This document shows, piece after piece, positions 24,601 to 37,073 of a DNA stretch of 64,000 bases. A model generated the notes under the pieces. The model made no database searches. It was not told the DNA's origin and worked only from the letters and a program-made list of their open reading frames with translations. Each line of letters begins with the position of its first letter. Position 1 is the stretch's first letter. The position numbers were made by a program, and so were the translations under genes. The DNA is from Auanema rhodensis (taxonomy: Eukaryota > Nematoda > Chromadorea > Rhabditida > Rhabditidae), in NCBI GenBank assembly GCA_964057225.1, contig OZ059895.1:20904688-20968687 (forward strand), written 5' to 3'.

Positions 24601-27204
24601 GGTAACCATGACTTTGAAATTTACGTGAACTTTAATTTATGCTAATTAAGTGTACACATGATGTGCGCTTGGTATGTAACTCGCTTCACGTGAAAGATAA
24701 AGAGATGCGGTTTTCAAAATTAGATTCCCCATTTCCATATTAGTCTAAAAACAAATTTTTATTGATATTGGTGCATGGCAACCATGACTTTGAAATTTAC
24801 GTGAACTTTAATTTATGCTAATTAAGTGTACACATGATGTGCGCTTGGTATGTAACTCGCTTCACGTGAAAGATAAAGAGATGCGGTTTTAAAAATTAGA
24901 TTCCCCATTTCCATGTTAGTCTAAAAACAAATTTTTATTGATAATGGTGCATGGCAACCATGACTTTAAAATTTACGTGAACTTCAATTTATGCTAATTA
25001 AGTGTACACATGATGTGCACTTGGTATGTAACTCGCTTCACGTGAAAGATGAAGAGATGCGGTTTTCAAAATTTGATTCCTCATGTCCATATTAGTCTAA
25101 AAACGAATTTTTATCGATATTGGTGCATGGTAACCATGACTTTGAAATTTACGTGAACTTTAATTTATGCTAATTAAGTGTACACATGATGTGCGCTTGG
25201 TATGTAACTCGCTTCACGTGAAAGATAAAGAGATGCGGTTTTCAAAATTAGATTCCCCATTTCCATATTAGTCTAAAAACAAATTTTTATTGATATTGGT
25301 GCATGGCAACCATGACTTTAAAATTTACGTGAACTTTAATTTATGCTAATTAAGTGTACACATGATGTGCACTTGGTATGTAACTCGCTTCACGTCAAAG
25401 ATAAAGAGATGCGGTTTTCAAAATTAGATTCCCCATGTCCATATTAGTCTAAAAACAAATTTTTATTAATATTGGTGCATGGTAACCATGACTTAGAAAT
25501 TTACGTGAACTTTAATTTATGCTAATTAAGTGTACACATGATGTGCACTTGGTATGTAACTCGCTTCACGTGAAAGATGAAGAGATGCGGTTTTCAAAAT
25601 TAGATTCCTCATGTCCATATTAGTCTAAAAACGAATTTTTATTGATATTGGTGCATGGTAACCATGACTTTGAAATTTACGTGAACTTTAATTTATGCTT
25701 ATTAAGTGTACACGTGATGTGCACTCGGTATGTAACTCGCTTCACGTGAAAGATAAAGGGATGCTGTTTTCAAAATTAGATTCCCCATGTCCATATTAGT
25801 CTAAAAACAAATTTTTATTGATATTGGTGCATGGTAACCATGACTTTGAAATTTACGTGAACTTTAATTTATGCTAATTAAGTGTACACATGATTTGCAC
25901 TTGGTATGTAACTCGCTTCACGTGAAAGATGAAGAGATGCGGTTTTCAAAATTAGATTCCCCATGTCCATATTAGTCTAAAAACAAATTTTTATTGATAT
26001 TGGTGCATGGTAACCATGACTTTGAAATTTACGTGAACTTTAATTTATGCTAATTAAGTGTACACATGATGTGCACTTGGTATGTAACTCGCTTCACGTC
26101 AAAGATAAAGAGATGCGGTTTTCAAAATTAGATTCCCCATGTCCATATTAGTCTAAAAACAAATTTTTATTAATATTGGTGCATGGTAACCATGACTTTG
26201 AAATTTACGTGAACTTTAATTTATGAACTTTAATTTTTAAATTTATTAAGTGTACACATGATGTGAACTTGGTATGTAACTCGCTTCACGTCAAAGATAA
26301 AGAGATGCGGTTTTCAAAATTAGATTCCCCATTTCCATATTAGTCTAAAAACAAATTTTTATTGATATTGGTGCATGGCAACCATGACTTTAAAATTTAC
26401 GTGAACTTTAATTTATGCTAATTAAGTGTACACATGATGTGCACTTGGTATGTAACTCGCTTCACGTCAAAGATAAAGAGATGCGGTTTTCAAAATTAGA
26501 TTCCCCATGTCCATATTAGTCTAAAAACGAATTTTTATTGATATTGGTGCATGGTAACCATGACTTTGAAATTTACGTGAACTTTAATTTATGCTTATTA
26601 AGTGTACACGTGATGTGCACTTGGTATGTAACTCGCTTCACGTGAAAGATAAAGGGATGCGGTTTTCAAAATTAGATTCCCCATGTCCATATTAGTCTAA
26701 AAACAAATTTTTATTGATATTGGTGCATGGTAACCATGACTTTGAAATTTACGTGAACTTTAATTTATGCTAATTATGTGTACACATGATGTGCACTTGG
26801 TATGTAACTCGCTTCACGTGAAAGATGAAGAGATGCGGTTTTCAAAATTAGATTCCCCATGTCCATATTAGTCTAAAAACAAATTTTTATTAATATTGGT
26901 GCATGGTAACCATGACTTTGAAATTTACGTGAACTTTAATTTATGCTAATTAAGTGTACACATGATGTGCACTTGGTATGTAACTCGCTTCACGTGAAAG
27001 ATAAAGAGATGCGGTTTTCAAAATTAGATTCCCCATGTCCATATTAGTCTAAAAACAAATTTTTATTGATATTGGTGCATGGTAACCATGACTTTGAAAT
27101 TTACGTGAACTTTAATTTATGCTTATTAAGTGTACACGTGATGTGCACTTGGTATGTAACTCGCTTCACGTGAAAGATAAAGGGATGCGGTTTTCAAAAT
27201 TAGA
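18605..27204. repeat. Large segmental duplication, copy 2 (8,600 bp)
   Basis: This is the partner of 7,309-18,388. The offset steps from 11,296 to 11,472 to 11,648 bp as two single extra monomers are passed (near 19,000-19,200 and 20,163-20,338). It drops to 8,816 bp after the point where copy 1 carries its second 2,832-bp unit. Each step is a whole number of monomers, apart from the 16-bp extension of the 192-bp monomer. Few point differences are seen otherwise, for example CTAAAATTAAAT near 23,514 in copy 2 only. Confidence 0.9.
26144..26335. repeat. 192-bp monomer variant (3 of 3)
   Basis: It carries the same extension, 8,816 bp after the second and 11,648 bp after the first, marking the large segmental duplication. 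Confidence 0.95.
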
Positions 27205-27567
27205 TTCCCCATGTCCATATTAGTCTAAAAACAAATTTTTATTGATATTGGTGCATGGTAACCATGACTTTGAAATTTACGTGAACTTTAATTTATGCTA
27301 ATTAAGTGTACACATGATGTGCACTTGGTATGTAACTCGCTTCACGTGAAAGATGAAGAGATGCGGTTTTCAAAATTAGATTCCCCATGTCCATATTAGT
27401 CTAAAAACAAATTTTTATTGATATTGGTGCATGGTAACCATGACTTTGAAATTTACGTGAACTTCAATTTATGCTAATTAAGTGTACACATGATGTGCAC
27501 TTGGTATGTAACTCGCTTCACGTCAAAGATAAAGAGATGCGGTTTTCAAAATTAGATTCCCCATGTC
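27205..27567. repeat. Two ordinary monomers linking array domains
   Basis: These are monomers with CAAATTTTTATTGAT, one ending CACGTGAAAGATGAAG and the next CACGTCAAAG with GAACTTCAA. They belong to neither the large duplication on the left nor the 18-mer on the right. Confidence 0.8.
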
Positions 27568-30500
27568 CATATTAGTCTAAAAACAAATTTTTATTAATAT
27601 TGGTGCATGGTAACCATGACTTTGAAATTTACGTGAACTTTAATTTATGCTAATTAAGTGTACACATGATGTGAACTTGGTATGTAACTTGCTTCACGTC
27701 AAAGATAAAGAGATGCGGTTTTCAAAATTAGATTCCCCATTTCCATATTAGTCTAAAAACAAATTTTTATTGATATTGGTGCATGGCAACCATGACTTTA
27801 AAATTTACGTGAACTTTAATTTATGCTAATTAAGTGTACACATGATGTGCACTTGGTATGTAACTCGCTTCACGTCAAAGATAAAGAGATGCGGTTTTCA
27901 AAATTAGATTCCTCATGTCCATATTAGTCTAAAAACGAATTTTTATTGATATTGGTGCATGGTAACCATGACTTTGAAATTTACGTGAACTTTAATTTAT
28001 GCTAATTAAGTGTACACATGATGTGCACTTGGTATGTAACTCGCTTCACGTGAAAGATGAAGAGATGCGGTTTTCAAAATTAGATTCCTCATGTCCATAT
28101 TAGTCTAAAAACGAATTTTTATTGATATTGGTGCATGGTAACCATGACTTTGAAATTTACGTGAACTTTAATTTATGCTTATTAAGTGTACACGTGATGT
28201 GCACTTGGTATGTAACTCGCTTCACGTGAAAGATAAAGGAATGCGGTTTTCAAAATTAGATTCCCCATGTCCATATTAGTCTAAAAACAAATTTTTATTG
28301 ATATTGGTGCATGGTAACCATGACTTTGAAATTTACGTGAACTTTAATTTATGCTAATTAAGTGTACACATGATGTGCACTTGGTATGTAACTCGCTTCA
28401 CGTGAAAGATGAAGAGATGCGGTTTTCAAAATTAGATTCCCCATGTCCATATTAGTCTAAAAACAAATTTTTATTGATATTGGTGCATGGTAACCATGAC
28501 TTTGAAATTTACGTGAACTTTAATTTATGCTAATTAAGTGTACACATGATGTGCACTTGGTATGTAACTCGCTTCACGTCAAAGATAAAGAGATGCGGTT
28601 TTCAAAATTAGATTCCCCATGTCCATATTAGTCTAAAAACAAATTTTTATTAATATTGGTGCATGGTAACCATGACTTTGAAATTTACGTGAACTTTAAT
28701 TTATGCTAATTAAGTGTACACATGATGTGCACTTGGTATGTAACTCGCTTCACGTGAAAGATGAAGAGATGCGGTTTTCAAAATTAGATTCCTCATGTCC
28801 ATATTAGTCTAAAAACGAATTTTTATCGATATTGGTGCATGGTTACCATGACTTTGAAATTTACGTGAACTTTAATTTATGCTAATTAAGTGTACACATG
28901 ATGTGCGCTTGGTATGTAACTCGCTTCACGTGAAAGATAAAGAGATGCGGTTTTCAAAATTAGATTCCCCATTTCCATATTAGTCTAAAAACAAATTTTT
29001 ATTGATATTGGTGCATGGCAACCATGACTTTAAAATTTACGTGAACTTTAATTTATGCTAATTAAGTGTACACATGATGTGCACTTGGTATGTAACTCGC
29101 TTCACGTCAAAGATAAAGAGATGCGGTTTTCAAAATTAGATTCCCCATGTCCATATTAGTCTAAAAACAAATTTTTATTAATATTGGTGCATGGTAACCA
29201 TGACTTTGAAATTTACGTGAACTTTAATTTATGCTAATTAAGTGTACACATGATGTGCACTTGGTATGTAACTCGCTTCACGTGAAAGATAAAGAGATGC
29301 GGTTTTCAAAATTAGATTCCCCATTTCCATATTAGTCTAAAAACAAATTTTTATTGATATTGGTGCATGGCAACCATGACTTTAAAATTTACGTGAACTT
29401 TAATTTATGCTAATTAAGTGTACACATGATGTGCACTTGGTATGTAACTCGCTTCACGTCAAAGATAAAGAGATGCGGTTTTCAAAATTAGATTCCCCAT
29501 GTCCATATTAGTCTAAAAACAAATTTTTATTAATATTGGTGCATGGTAACCATGACTTTGAAATTTACGTGAACTTTAATTTATGCTAATTAAGTGTACA
29601 CATGATGTGCACTTGGTATGTAACTCGCTTCACGTGAAAGATGAAGAGATGCGGTTTTCAAAATTAGATTCCTCATGTCCATATTAGTCTAAAAACGAAT
29701 TTTTATTGATATTGGTGCATGGTAACCATGACTTTGAAATTTACGTGAACTTTAATTTATGCTTATTAAGTGTACACGTGATGTGCACTTGGTATGTAAC
29801 TCGCTTCACGTGAAAGATAAAGGGATGCGGTTTTCAAAATTAGATTCCCCATGTCCATATTAGTCTAAAAACAGATTTTTATTGATATTGGTGCATGGTA
29901 ACCATGACTTTGAAATTTACGTGAACTTTAATTTATGCTAATTAAGTGTACACATGATGTGCACTTGGTATGTAACTCGCTTCACGTGAAAGATGAAGAG
30001 ATGCGGTTTTCAAAATTAGATTCCCCATTTCCATATTAGTCTAAAAACAAATTTTTATTGATATGGGTGCATGGTAACCATGACTTTGAAATTTACGTGA
30101 ACTTTAATTTATGCTAATTAAGTGTACACATGATGTGCGCTTGGTATGTAACTCGCTTCACGTGAAAGATAAAGAGATGCGGTTTTCAAAATTAGATTCC
30201 CCATTTCCATGTTAGTCTAAAAACAAATTTTTGTTGATATTGGTGCATGGCAACCATGACTTTAAAATTTACGTGAACTTTAATTTATGCTAATTAAGTG
30301 TACACATGATGTGCACTTGGTATGTAACTCGCTTCACGTCAAAGATAAAGAGATGCGGTTTTCAAAATTAGATTCCCCATGTCCATATTAGTCTAAAAAC
30401 AAATTTTTATTAATATTGGTGCATGGTAACCATGACTTTGAAATTTACGTGAACTTTAATTTATGCTAATTAAGTGTACACATGATGTGCACTTGGTATG

Positions 30501-30735
30501 TAACTCGCTTCACGTGAAAGATGAAGAGATGCGGTTTTCAAAATTAGATTCCCCATTTCCATATTAGTCTAAAAACGAATTTTTATCGATATTGGTGCAT
30601 GGTAACCATGACTTTGAAATTTACGTGAACTTTAATTTATGCTAATTAAGTGTACACATGATGTGCACTTGGTATGTAACTCGCTTCACGTGAAAGATAA
30701 AGAGATGCGGTTTTCAAAATTAGATTCCCCATGTC
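27568..30735. repeat. 18-mer higher-order repeat, copy 1 (3,168 bp)
   Basis: Eighteen monomers in the order A (GTGAAC), B, D-like, G (AAAGGA), two TTGAT monomers, A, D (TCGAT, GTGCGC), B, A, B, A, G, a CAGAT monomer, E, H, A, and a CCATTTCC-CGAAT-TCGAT monomer. The next 3,168 bp repeat this order. Copy 1 has an extra B-A pair (one of 28,976-29,327 and 29,328-29,679). Single-base peculiarities include ACTTGCTTC near 27,688, GGTTACC near 28,841 and TTTTTGTTGAT near 30,229. Confidence 0.92.
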
Positions 30736-33700
30736 CATATTAGTCTAAAAACAAATTTTTATTAATATTGGTGCATGGTAACCATGACTTTGAAATTTAC
30801 GTGAACTTTAATTTATGCTAATTAAGTGTACACATGATGTGAACTTGGTATGTAACTCGCTTCACGTCAAAGATAAAGAGATGCGGTTTTCAAAATTAGA
30901 TTCCCCATTTCCATATTAGTCTAAAAACAAATTTTTATTGATATTGGTGCATGGCAACCATGACTTTAAAATTTACGTGAACTTTAATTTATGCTAATTA
31001 AGTGTACACATGATGTGCACTTGGTATGTAACTCGCTTCACGTCAAAGATAAAGAGATGCGGTTTTCAAAATTAGATTCCTCATGTCCATATTAGTCTAA
31101 AAACGAATTTTTATTGATATTGGTGCATGGTAACCATGACTTTGAAATTTACGTGAACTTTAATTTATGCTAATTAAGTGTACACATGATGTGCACTTGG
31201 TATGTAACTCGCTTCACGTGAAAGATGAAGAGATGCGGTTTTCAAAATTAGATTCCTCATGTCCATATTAGTCTAAAAACGAATTTTTATTGATATTGGT
31301 GCATGGTAACCATGACTTTGAAATTTACGTGAACTTTAATTTATGCTTATTAAGTGTACACGTGATGTGCACTTGGTATGTAACTCGCTTCACGTGAAAG
31401 ATAAAGGAATGCGGTTTTCAAAATTAGATTCCCCATGTCCATATTAGTCTAAAAACAAATTTTTATTGATATTGGTGCATGGTAACCATGACTTTGAAAT
31501 TTACGTGAACTTTAATTTATGCTAATTAAGTGTACACATGATGTGCACTTGGTATGTAACTCGCTTCACGTGAAAGATGAAGAGATGCGGTTTTCAAAAT
31601 TAGATTCCCCATGTCCATATTAGTCTAAAAACAAATTTTTATTGATATTGGTGCATGGTAACCATGACTTTGAAATTTACGTGAACTTTAATTTATGCTA
31701 ATTAAGTGTACACATGATGTGCACTTGGTATGTAACTCGCTTCACGTCAAAGATAAAGAGATGCGGTTTTCAAAATTAGATTCCCCATGTCCATATTAGT
31801 CTAAAAACAAATTTTTATTAATATTGGTGCATGGTAACCATGACTTTGAAATTTACGTGAACTTTAATTTATGCTAATTAAGTGTACACATGATGTGCAC
31901 TTGGTATGTAACTCGCTTCACGTGAAAGATGAAGAGATGTGGTTTTCAAAATTAGATTCCTCATGTCCATATTAGTCTAAAAACGAATTTTTATCGATAT
32001 TGGTGCATGATAACCATGACTTTGAAATTTACGTGAACTTTAATTTATGCTAATTAAGTGTACACATGATGTGCGCTTGGTATGTAACTCGCTTCACGTG
32101 AAAGATAAAGAGATGCGGTTTTCAAAATTAGATTCCCCATTTCCATATTAGTCTAAAAACAAATTTTTATTGATATTGGTGCATGGCAACCATGACTTTA
32201 AAATTTACGTGAACTTTAATTTATGCTAATTAAGTGTACACATGATGTGCACTTGGTATGTAACTCGCTTCACGTCAAAGATAAAGAGATGCGGTTTTCA
32301 AAATTAGATTCCCCATGTCCATATTAGTCTAAAAACAAATTTTTATTAATATTGGTGCATGGTAACCATGACTTTGAAATTTACGTGAACTTTAATTTAT
32401 GCTAATTAAGTGTACACATGATGTGCACTTGGTATGTAACTCGCTTCACGTGAAAGATGAAGAGATGCGGTTTTCAAAATTAGATTCCTCATGTCCATAT
32501 TAGTCTAAAAACGAATTTTTATTGATATTGGTGCATGGTAACCATGACTTTGAAATTTACGTGAACTTTAATTTATGCTTATTAAGTGTACACGTGATGT
32601 GCACTTGGTATGTAACTCGCTTCACGTGAAAGATAAAGGGATGCGGTTTTCAAAATTAGATTCCCCATGTCCATATTAGTCTAAAAACAAATTTTTATTA
32701 ATATTGGTGCATGGTAACCATGACTTTGAAATTTACGTGAACTTTAATTTATGCTAATTAAGTGTACACATGATGTGCACTTGGTATGTAACTCGCTTCA
32801 CGTGAAAGATGAAGAGATGCGGTTTTCAAAATTAGATTCCTCATGTCCATATTAGTCTAAAAACGAATTTTTATTGATATTGGTGCATGGTAACCATGAC
32901 TTTGAAATTTACGTGAACTTTAATTTATGCTTATTAAGTGTACACGTGATGTGCACTTGGTATGTAACTCGCTTCACGTGAAAGATAAAGGGATGCGGTT
33001 TTCAAAATTAGATTCCCCATGTCCATATTAGTCTAAAAACAAATTTTTATTGATATTGGTGCATGGTAACCATGACTTTGAAATTTACGTGAACTTTAAT
33101 TTATGCTAATTAAGTGTACACATGATGTGCACTTGGTATGTAACTCGCTTCACGTGAAAGATGAAGAGATGCGGTTTTCAAAATTAGATTCCCCATTTCC
33201 ATATTAGTCTAAAAACAAATTTTTATTGATATGGGTGCATGGTAACCATGACTTTGAAATTTACGTGAACTTTAATTTATGCTAATTAAGTGTACACATG
33301 ATGTGCGCTTGGTATGTAACTCGCTTCACGTGAAAGATAAAGAGATGCGGTTTTCAAAATTAGATTCCCCATTTCCATGTTAGTCTAAAAACAAATTTTT
33401 ATTGATATTGGTGCATGGCAACCATGACTTTAAAATTTACGTGAACTTTAATTTATGCTAATTAAGTGTACACATGATGTGCACTTGGTATGTAACTCGC
33501 TTCACGTCAAAGATAAAGAGATGCGGTTTTCAAAATTAGATTCCCCATGTCCATATTAGTCTAAAAACAAATTTTTATTAATATTGGTGCATGGTAACCA
33601 TGACTTTGAAATTTACGTGAACTTTAATTTATGCTAATTAAGTGTACACATGATGTGCACTTGGTATGTAACTCGCTTCACGTGAAAGATGAAGAGATGC

Positions 33701-33903
33701 GGTTTTCAAAATTAGATTCCCCATTTCCATATTAGTCTAAAAACGAATTTTTATCGATATTGGTGCATGGTAACCATGACTTTGAAATTTACGTGAACTT
33801 TAATTTATGCTAATTAAGTGTACACATGATGTGCACTTGGTATGTAACTCGCTTCACGTGAAAGATAAAGAGATGCGGTTTTCAAAATTAGATTCCCCAT
33901 GTC
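30736..33903. repeat. 18-mer higher-order repeat, copy 2 (3,168 bp)
   Basis: This copy follows copy 1 at exactly 3,168 bp, with AAAGGAATGC at 28,236 and 31,404 and GATATGGGTGC at 30,060 and 33,228 as markers. It lacks the extra B-A pair but has an extra A-G pair (32,672-33,023). Both copies are therefore 18 monomers long through different additions to a common 16-mer. Private changes include GATGTGG near 31,936 and CATGATAACC near 32,006. Confidence 0.92.
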
Positions 33904-35839
33904 CATATTAGTCTAAAAACAAATTTTTATTAATATTGGTGCATGGTAACCATGACTTTGAAATTTACGTGAACTTTAATTTATGCTAATTAAGTGTACA
34001 CATGATGTGCACTTGGTATGTAACTCGCTTCACGTGAAAGATGAAGAGATGCGGTTTTCAAAATTAGATTCCTCATGTCCATATTAGTCTAAAAACGAAT
34101 TTTTATTGATATTGGTGCATGGTAACCATGACTTTGAAATTTACGTGAACTTTAATTTATGCTTATTAAGTGTACACGTGATGTGCACTTGGTATGTAAC
34201 TCGCTTCACGTGAAAGATAAAAGGATGCGGTTTTCAAAATTAGATTCCCCATGTCCATATTAGTCTAAAAACAAATTTTTATTGATATTGGTGCATGGTA
34301 ACCATGACTTTGAAATTTACGTGAACTTTAATTTATGCTAATTAAGTGTACACATGATGTGCACTTGGTATGTAACTCGCTTCACGTGAAAGATAAAAAG
34401 ATGCGGTTTTCAAAATTAGATTCCCCATGTCCATATTAGTCTAAAAACAAATTTTTATTGATATTGGTGCATGGTAACCATGACTTTGAAATTTACGTGA
34501 ACTTTAATTTATGCTAATTAAGTGTACACATGATGTGCACTTGGTATGTAACTCGCTTCACGTCAAAGATAAAGAGATGCGGTTTTCAAAATTAGATTCC
34601 CCATGTCCATATTAGTCTAAAAACAAATTTTTATTAATATTGGTGCATGGTAACCATGACTTTGAAATTTACGTGAACTTTAATTTATGCTAATTAAGTG
34701 TACACATGATGTGAACTTGGTATGTAACTCGCTTCACGTGAAAGATAAAGAGATGCGGTTCTCAAAATTAGATTCCTCATGTCCATATTAGTCTAAAAAC
34801 GAATTTTTATCGATATTGGTATATGGCAACCATGACTTTGAAATTTACGTGAACTTTAATTTATGCTAATTAAGTGTACACATGATGTGAACTTGGTATG
34901 TAACTCGCTTCACGTGAAAGATGAAAAGATGCGGTTTCCAAAATTAGATTCCCCATTTCCATATTAGTCTAAAAACAAATTTTTATTGATATTGGTGCAT
35001 GGCAATCATGACTTTAAAATTTACGTGAACTTTAATTTATGCTAATTAAGTGTACACATGATGTGCACTTGGTATGTAACTCGCTTCACGTCAAAGATAA
35101 AGAGATGCGGTTTTCAAAATTAGATTCCCCATGTCCATATTAGTCTAAAAACAAATTTTTATTAATATTGGTGCATGGTAACCATGACTTTGAAATTTAC
35201 GTGAACTTTAATTTATGCTAATTAAGTGTACACATGATGTGCACTTGGTATGTAACTCGCTTCACGTGAAAGATGAAGAGATGCGGTTTTCAAAATTAGA
35301 TTCTTCATGTCCATATTAGTCTAAAAACAAATTTTTATTAATATTGGTGCATGGTAACCATGACTTTGAAATTTACGTGAACTTTAATTTATGCTAATTA
35401 AGTGTACACATGATGTGCACTTGGTATGTAACTCGCTTCACGTGAAAGATGAAGAGATGCGGTTTTCAAAATTAGATTCCTCATGTCCATATTAGTCTAA
35501 AAACGAATTTTTATTGATATTCGTGCATGGTAACCATGACTTTGAAATTTACGTGAACTTTAATTTATGCTAATTAAGTGTACACATGATGTGCACTTGG
35601 TATGTAACTCGCTTCACGTGAAAGATGAAGAGATGCGGTTTTCAAAATTAGATTCCCCATTTCCATATTAGTCTAAAAACAAATTTTTATTGATATGGGT
35701 GCATGGTAACCATGACTTTGAAATTTACGTGAACTTTAATTTATGCTAATTAAGTGTACACATGATGTGCGCTTGGTATGTAACTCGCTTCACGTGAAAG
35801 ATAAAGAGATGCGGTTTTCAAAATTAGATTCCCCATTTC
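33904..35839. repeat. Mosaic stretch of 11 monomers with many private changes
   Basis: The order is A, G (AAAAGG), two TTGAT monomers, A (GTGAAC), a CGAAT-TCGAT monomer, B, A, a TTCTTCATG monomer, a D-like monomer and E. I saw no direct tandem duplicate of it. It has more single-copy substitutions than its neighbours: GGTTCTCAAAA (34,757), GGTATATGGC (34,818), GGTTTCCAAAA (34,933), GGCAATCATG (35,002), TTCTTCATG (35,302) and TATTCGTGC (35,518). Confidence 0.8.
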
Positions 35840-36897
35840 CATATTAGTCTAAAAACAAATTTTTATTGATATTGGTGCATGGCAACCATGACTTTAAAAT
35901 TTACGTGAACTTTAATTTATGCTAATTAAGTGTACACATGATGTGCACTTGGTATGTAACTCGCTTCACGTCAAAGATAAAGAGATGCGGTTTCCAAAAT
36001 TAGATTCCCCATGTCCATATTAGTCTAAAAACAAATTTTTATTAATATTGGTGCATGGTAACCATGACTTTGAAATTTACGTGAACTTTAATTTATGCTA
36101 ATTAAGTGTACACATGATGTGCACTTGGTATGTAACTCGCTTCACGTGAAAGATGAAGAGATGCGGTTTTCAAAATTAGATTCCTCATGTCCATATTAGT
36201 CTAAAAACGAATTTTTATCGATATTGGTGCATGGTAACCATGACTTTGAAATTTACGTGAACTTTAATTTATGCTAATTAAGTGTACACATGATGTGCAC
36301 TTGGTATGTAACTCGCTTCACGTGAAAGATAAAGAGATGCGGTTTTCAAAATTAGATTCCCCATTTCCATGTTAGTCTAAAAACAAATTTTTATTGATAT
36401 TGGTGCATGGTAACCATGACTTTGAAATTTACGTGAACTTTAATTTATGCTAATTAAGTGTACACATGATGTGCGCTTGGTATGTAACTCGCTTCACGTG
36501 AAAGATAAAGAGATGCGGTTTTCAAAATTAGATTCCCCATTTCCATATTAGTCTAAAAACAAATTTTTATTAATATTGGTGCATGGTAACCATGACTTTG
36601 AAATTTACGTGAACTTTAATTTATGCTAATTAAGTGTACACATGATGTGCACTTGGTATGTAACTCGCTTCACGTGAAAGATGAAGAGATGCGGTTTTCA
36701 AAATTAGATTCCTCATGTCCATATTAGTCCAAAAACGAATTTTTATTGATATTGGTGCATGGTAACCATGACTTTGAAATTTACGTGAACTTTAATTTAT
36801 GCTTATTAAGTGTACACGTGATGTGCACTTGGTATGTAACTCGCTTCACGTGAAAGACAAAAAAGGATGCGGTTTTCAAAATTAGATTCCCCATGTC
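35840..36897. repeat. 7-mer block, shortened copy (6 monomers, 1,058 bp)
   Basis: The order is B (ending GGTTTCCAAAA), A, a CGAAT-TCGAT monomer, H, a fused monomer at 36,544, and G ending in the 178-bp form. It matches 37,074-38,307 at 1,234 bp offset up to the fused monomer, and at 1,410 bp after it. The fused monomer begins like B (CCATTTCC) and ends like A (TAATATTGG, GGTAACC). Confidence 0.88.
36720..36897. repeat. 178-bp monomer variant (1 of 2)
   Basis: The usual GATAAAGGGATGC or GATAAAAGGATGC is replaced by GACAAAAAAGGATGC, a longer A-run that adds 2 bp. TATTAGTCC near 36,722 is private to this copy. Confidence 0.95.
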
Positions 36898-37073
36898 CAT
36901 ATTAGTCTAAAAACAAATTTTTATTGATATTGGTGCATGGTAACCATGACTTTGAAATTTACGTGAACTTTAATTTATGCTAATTAAGTGTACACATGAT
37001 GTGCACTTGGTATGTAACTCGCTTCACGTGAAAGATAAAGAGATGCGGTTTTCAAAATTAGATTCCCCATTTC
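36898..37073. repeat. Single monomer between the two 7-mer copies
   Basis: This is an ordinary CCCCATGTCC, CAAAT, TTGATATT monomer ending CACGTGAAAGATAAAG. It separates the shortened and full copies of the 7-mer. Confidence 0.85.
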
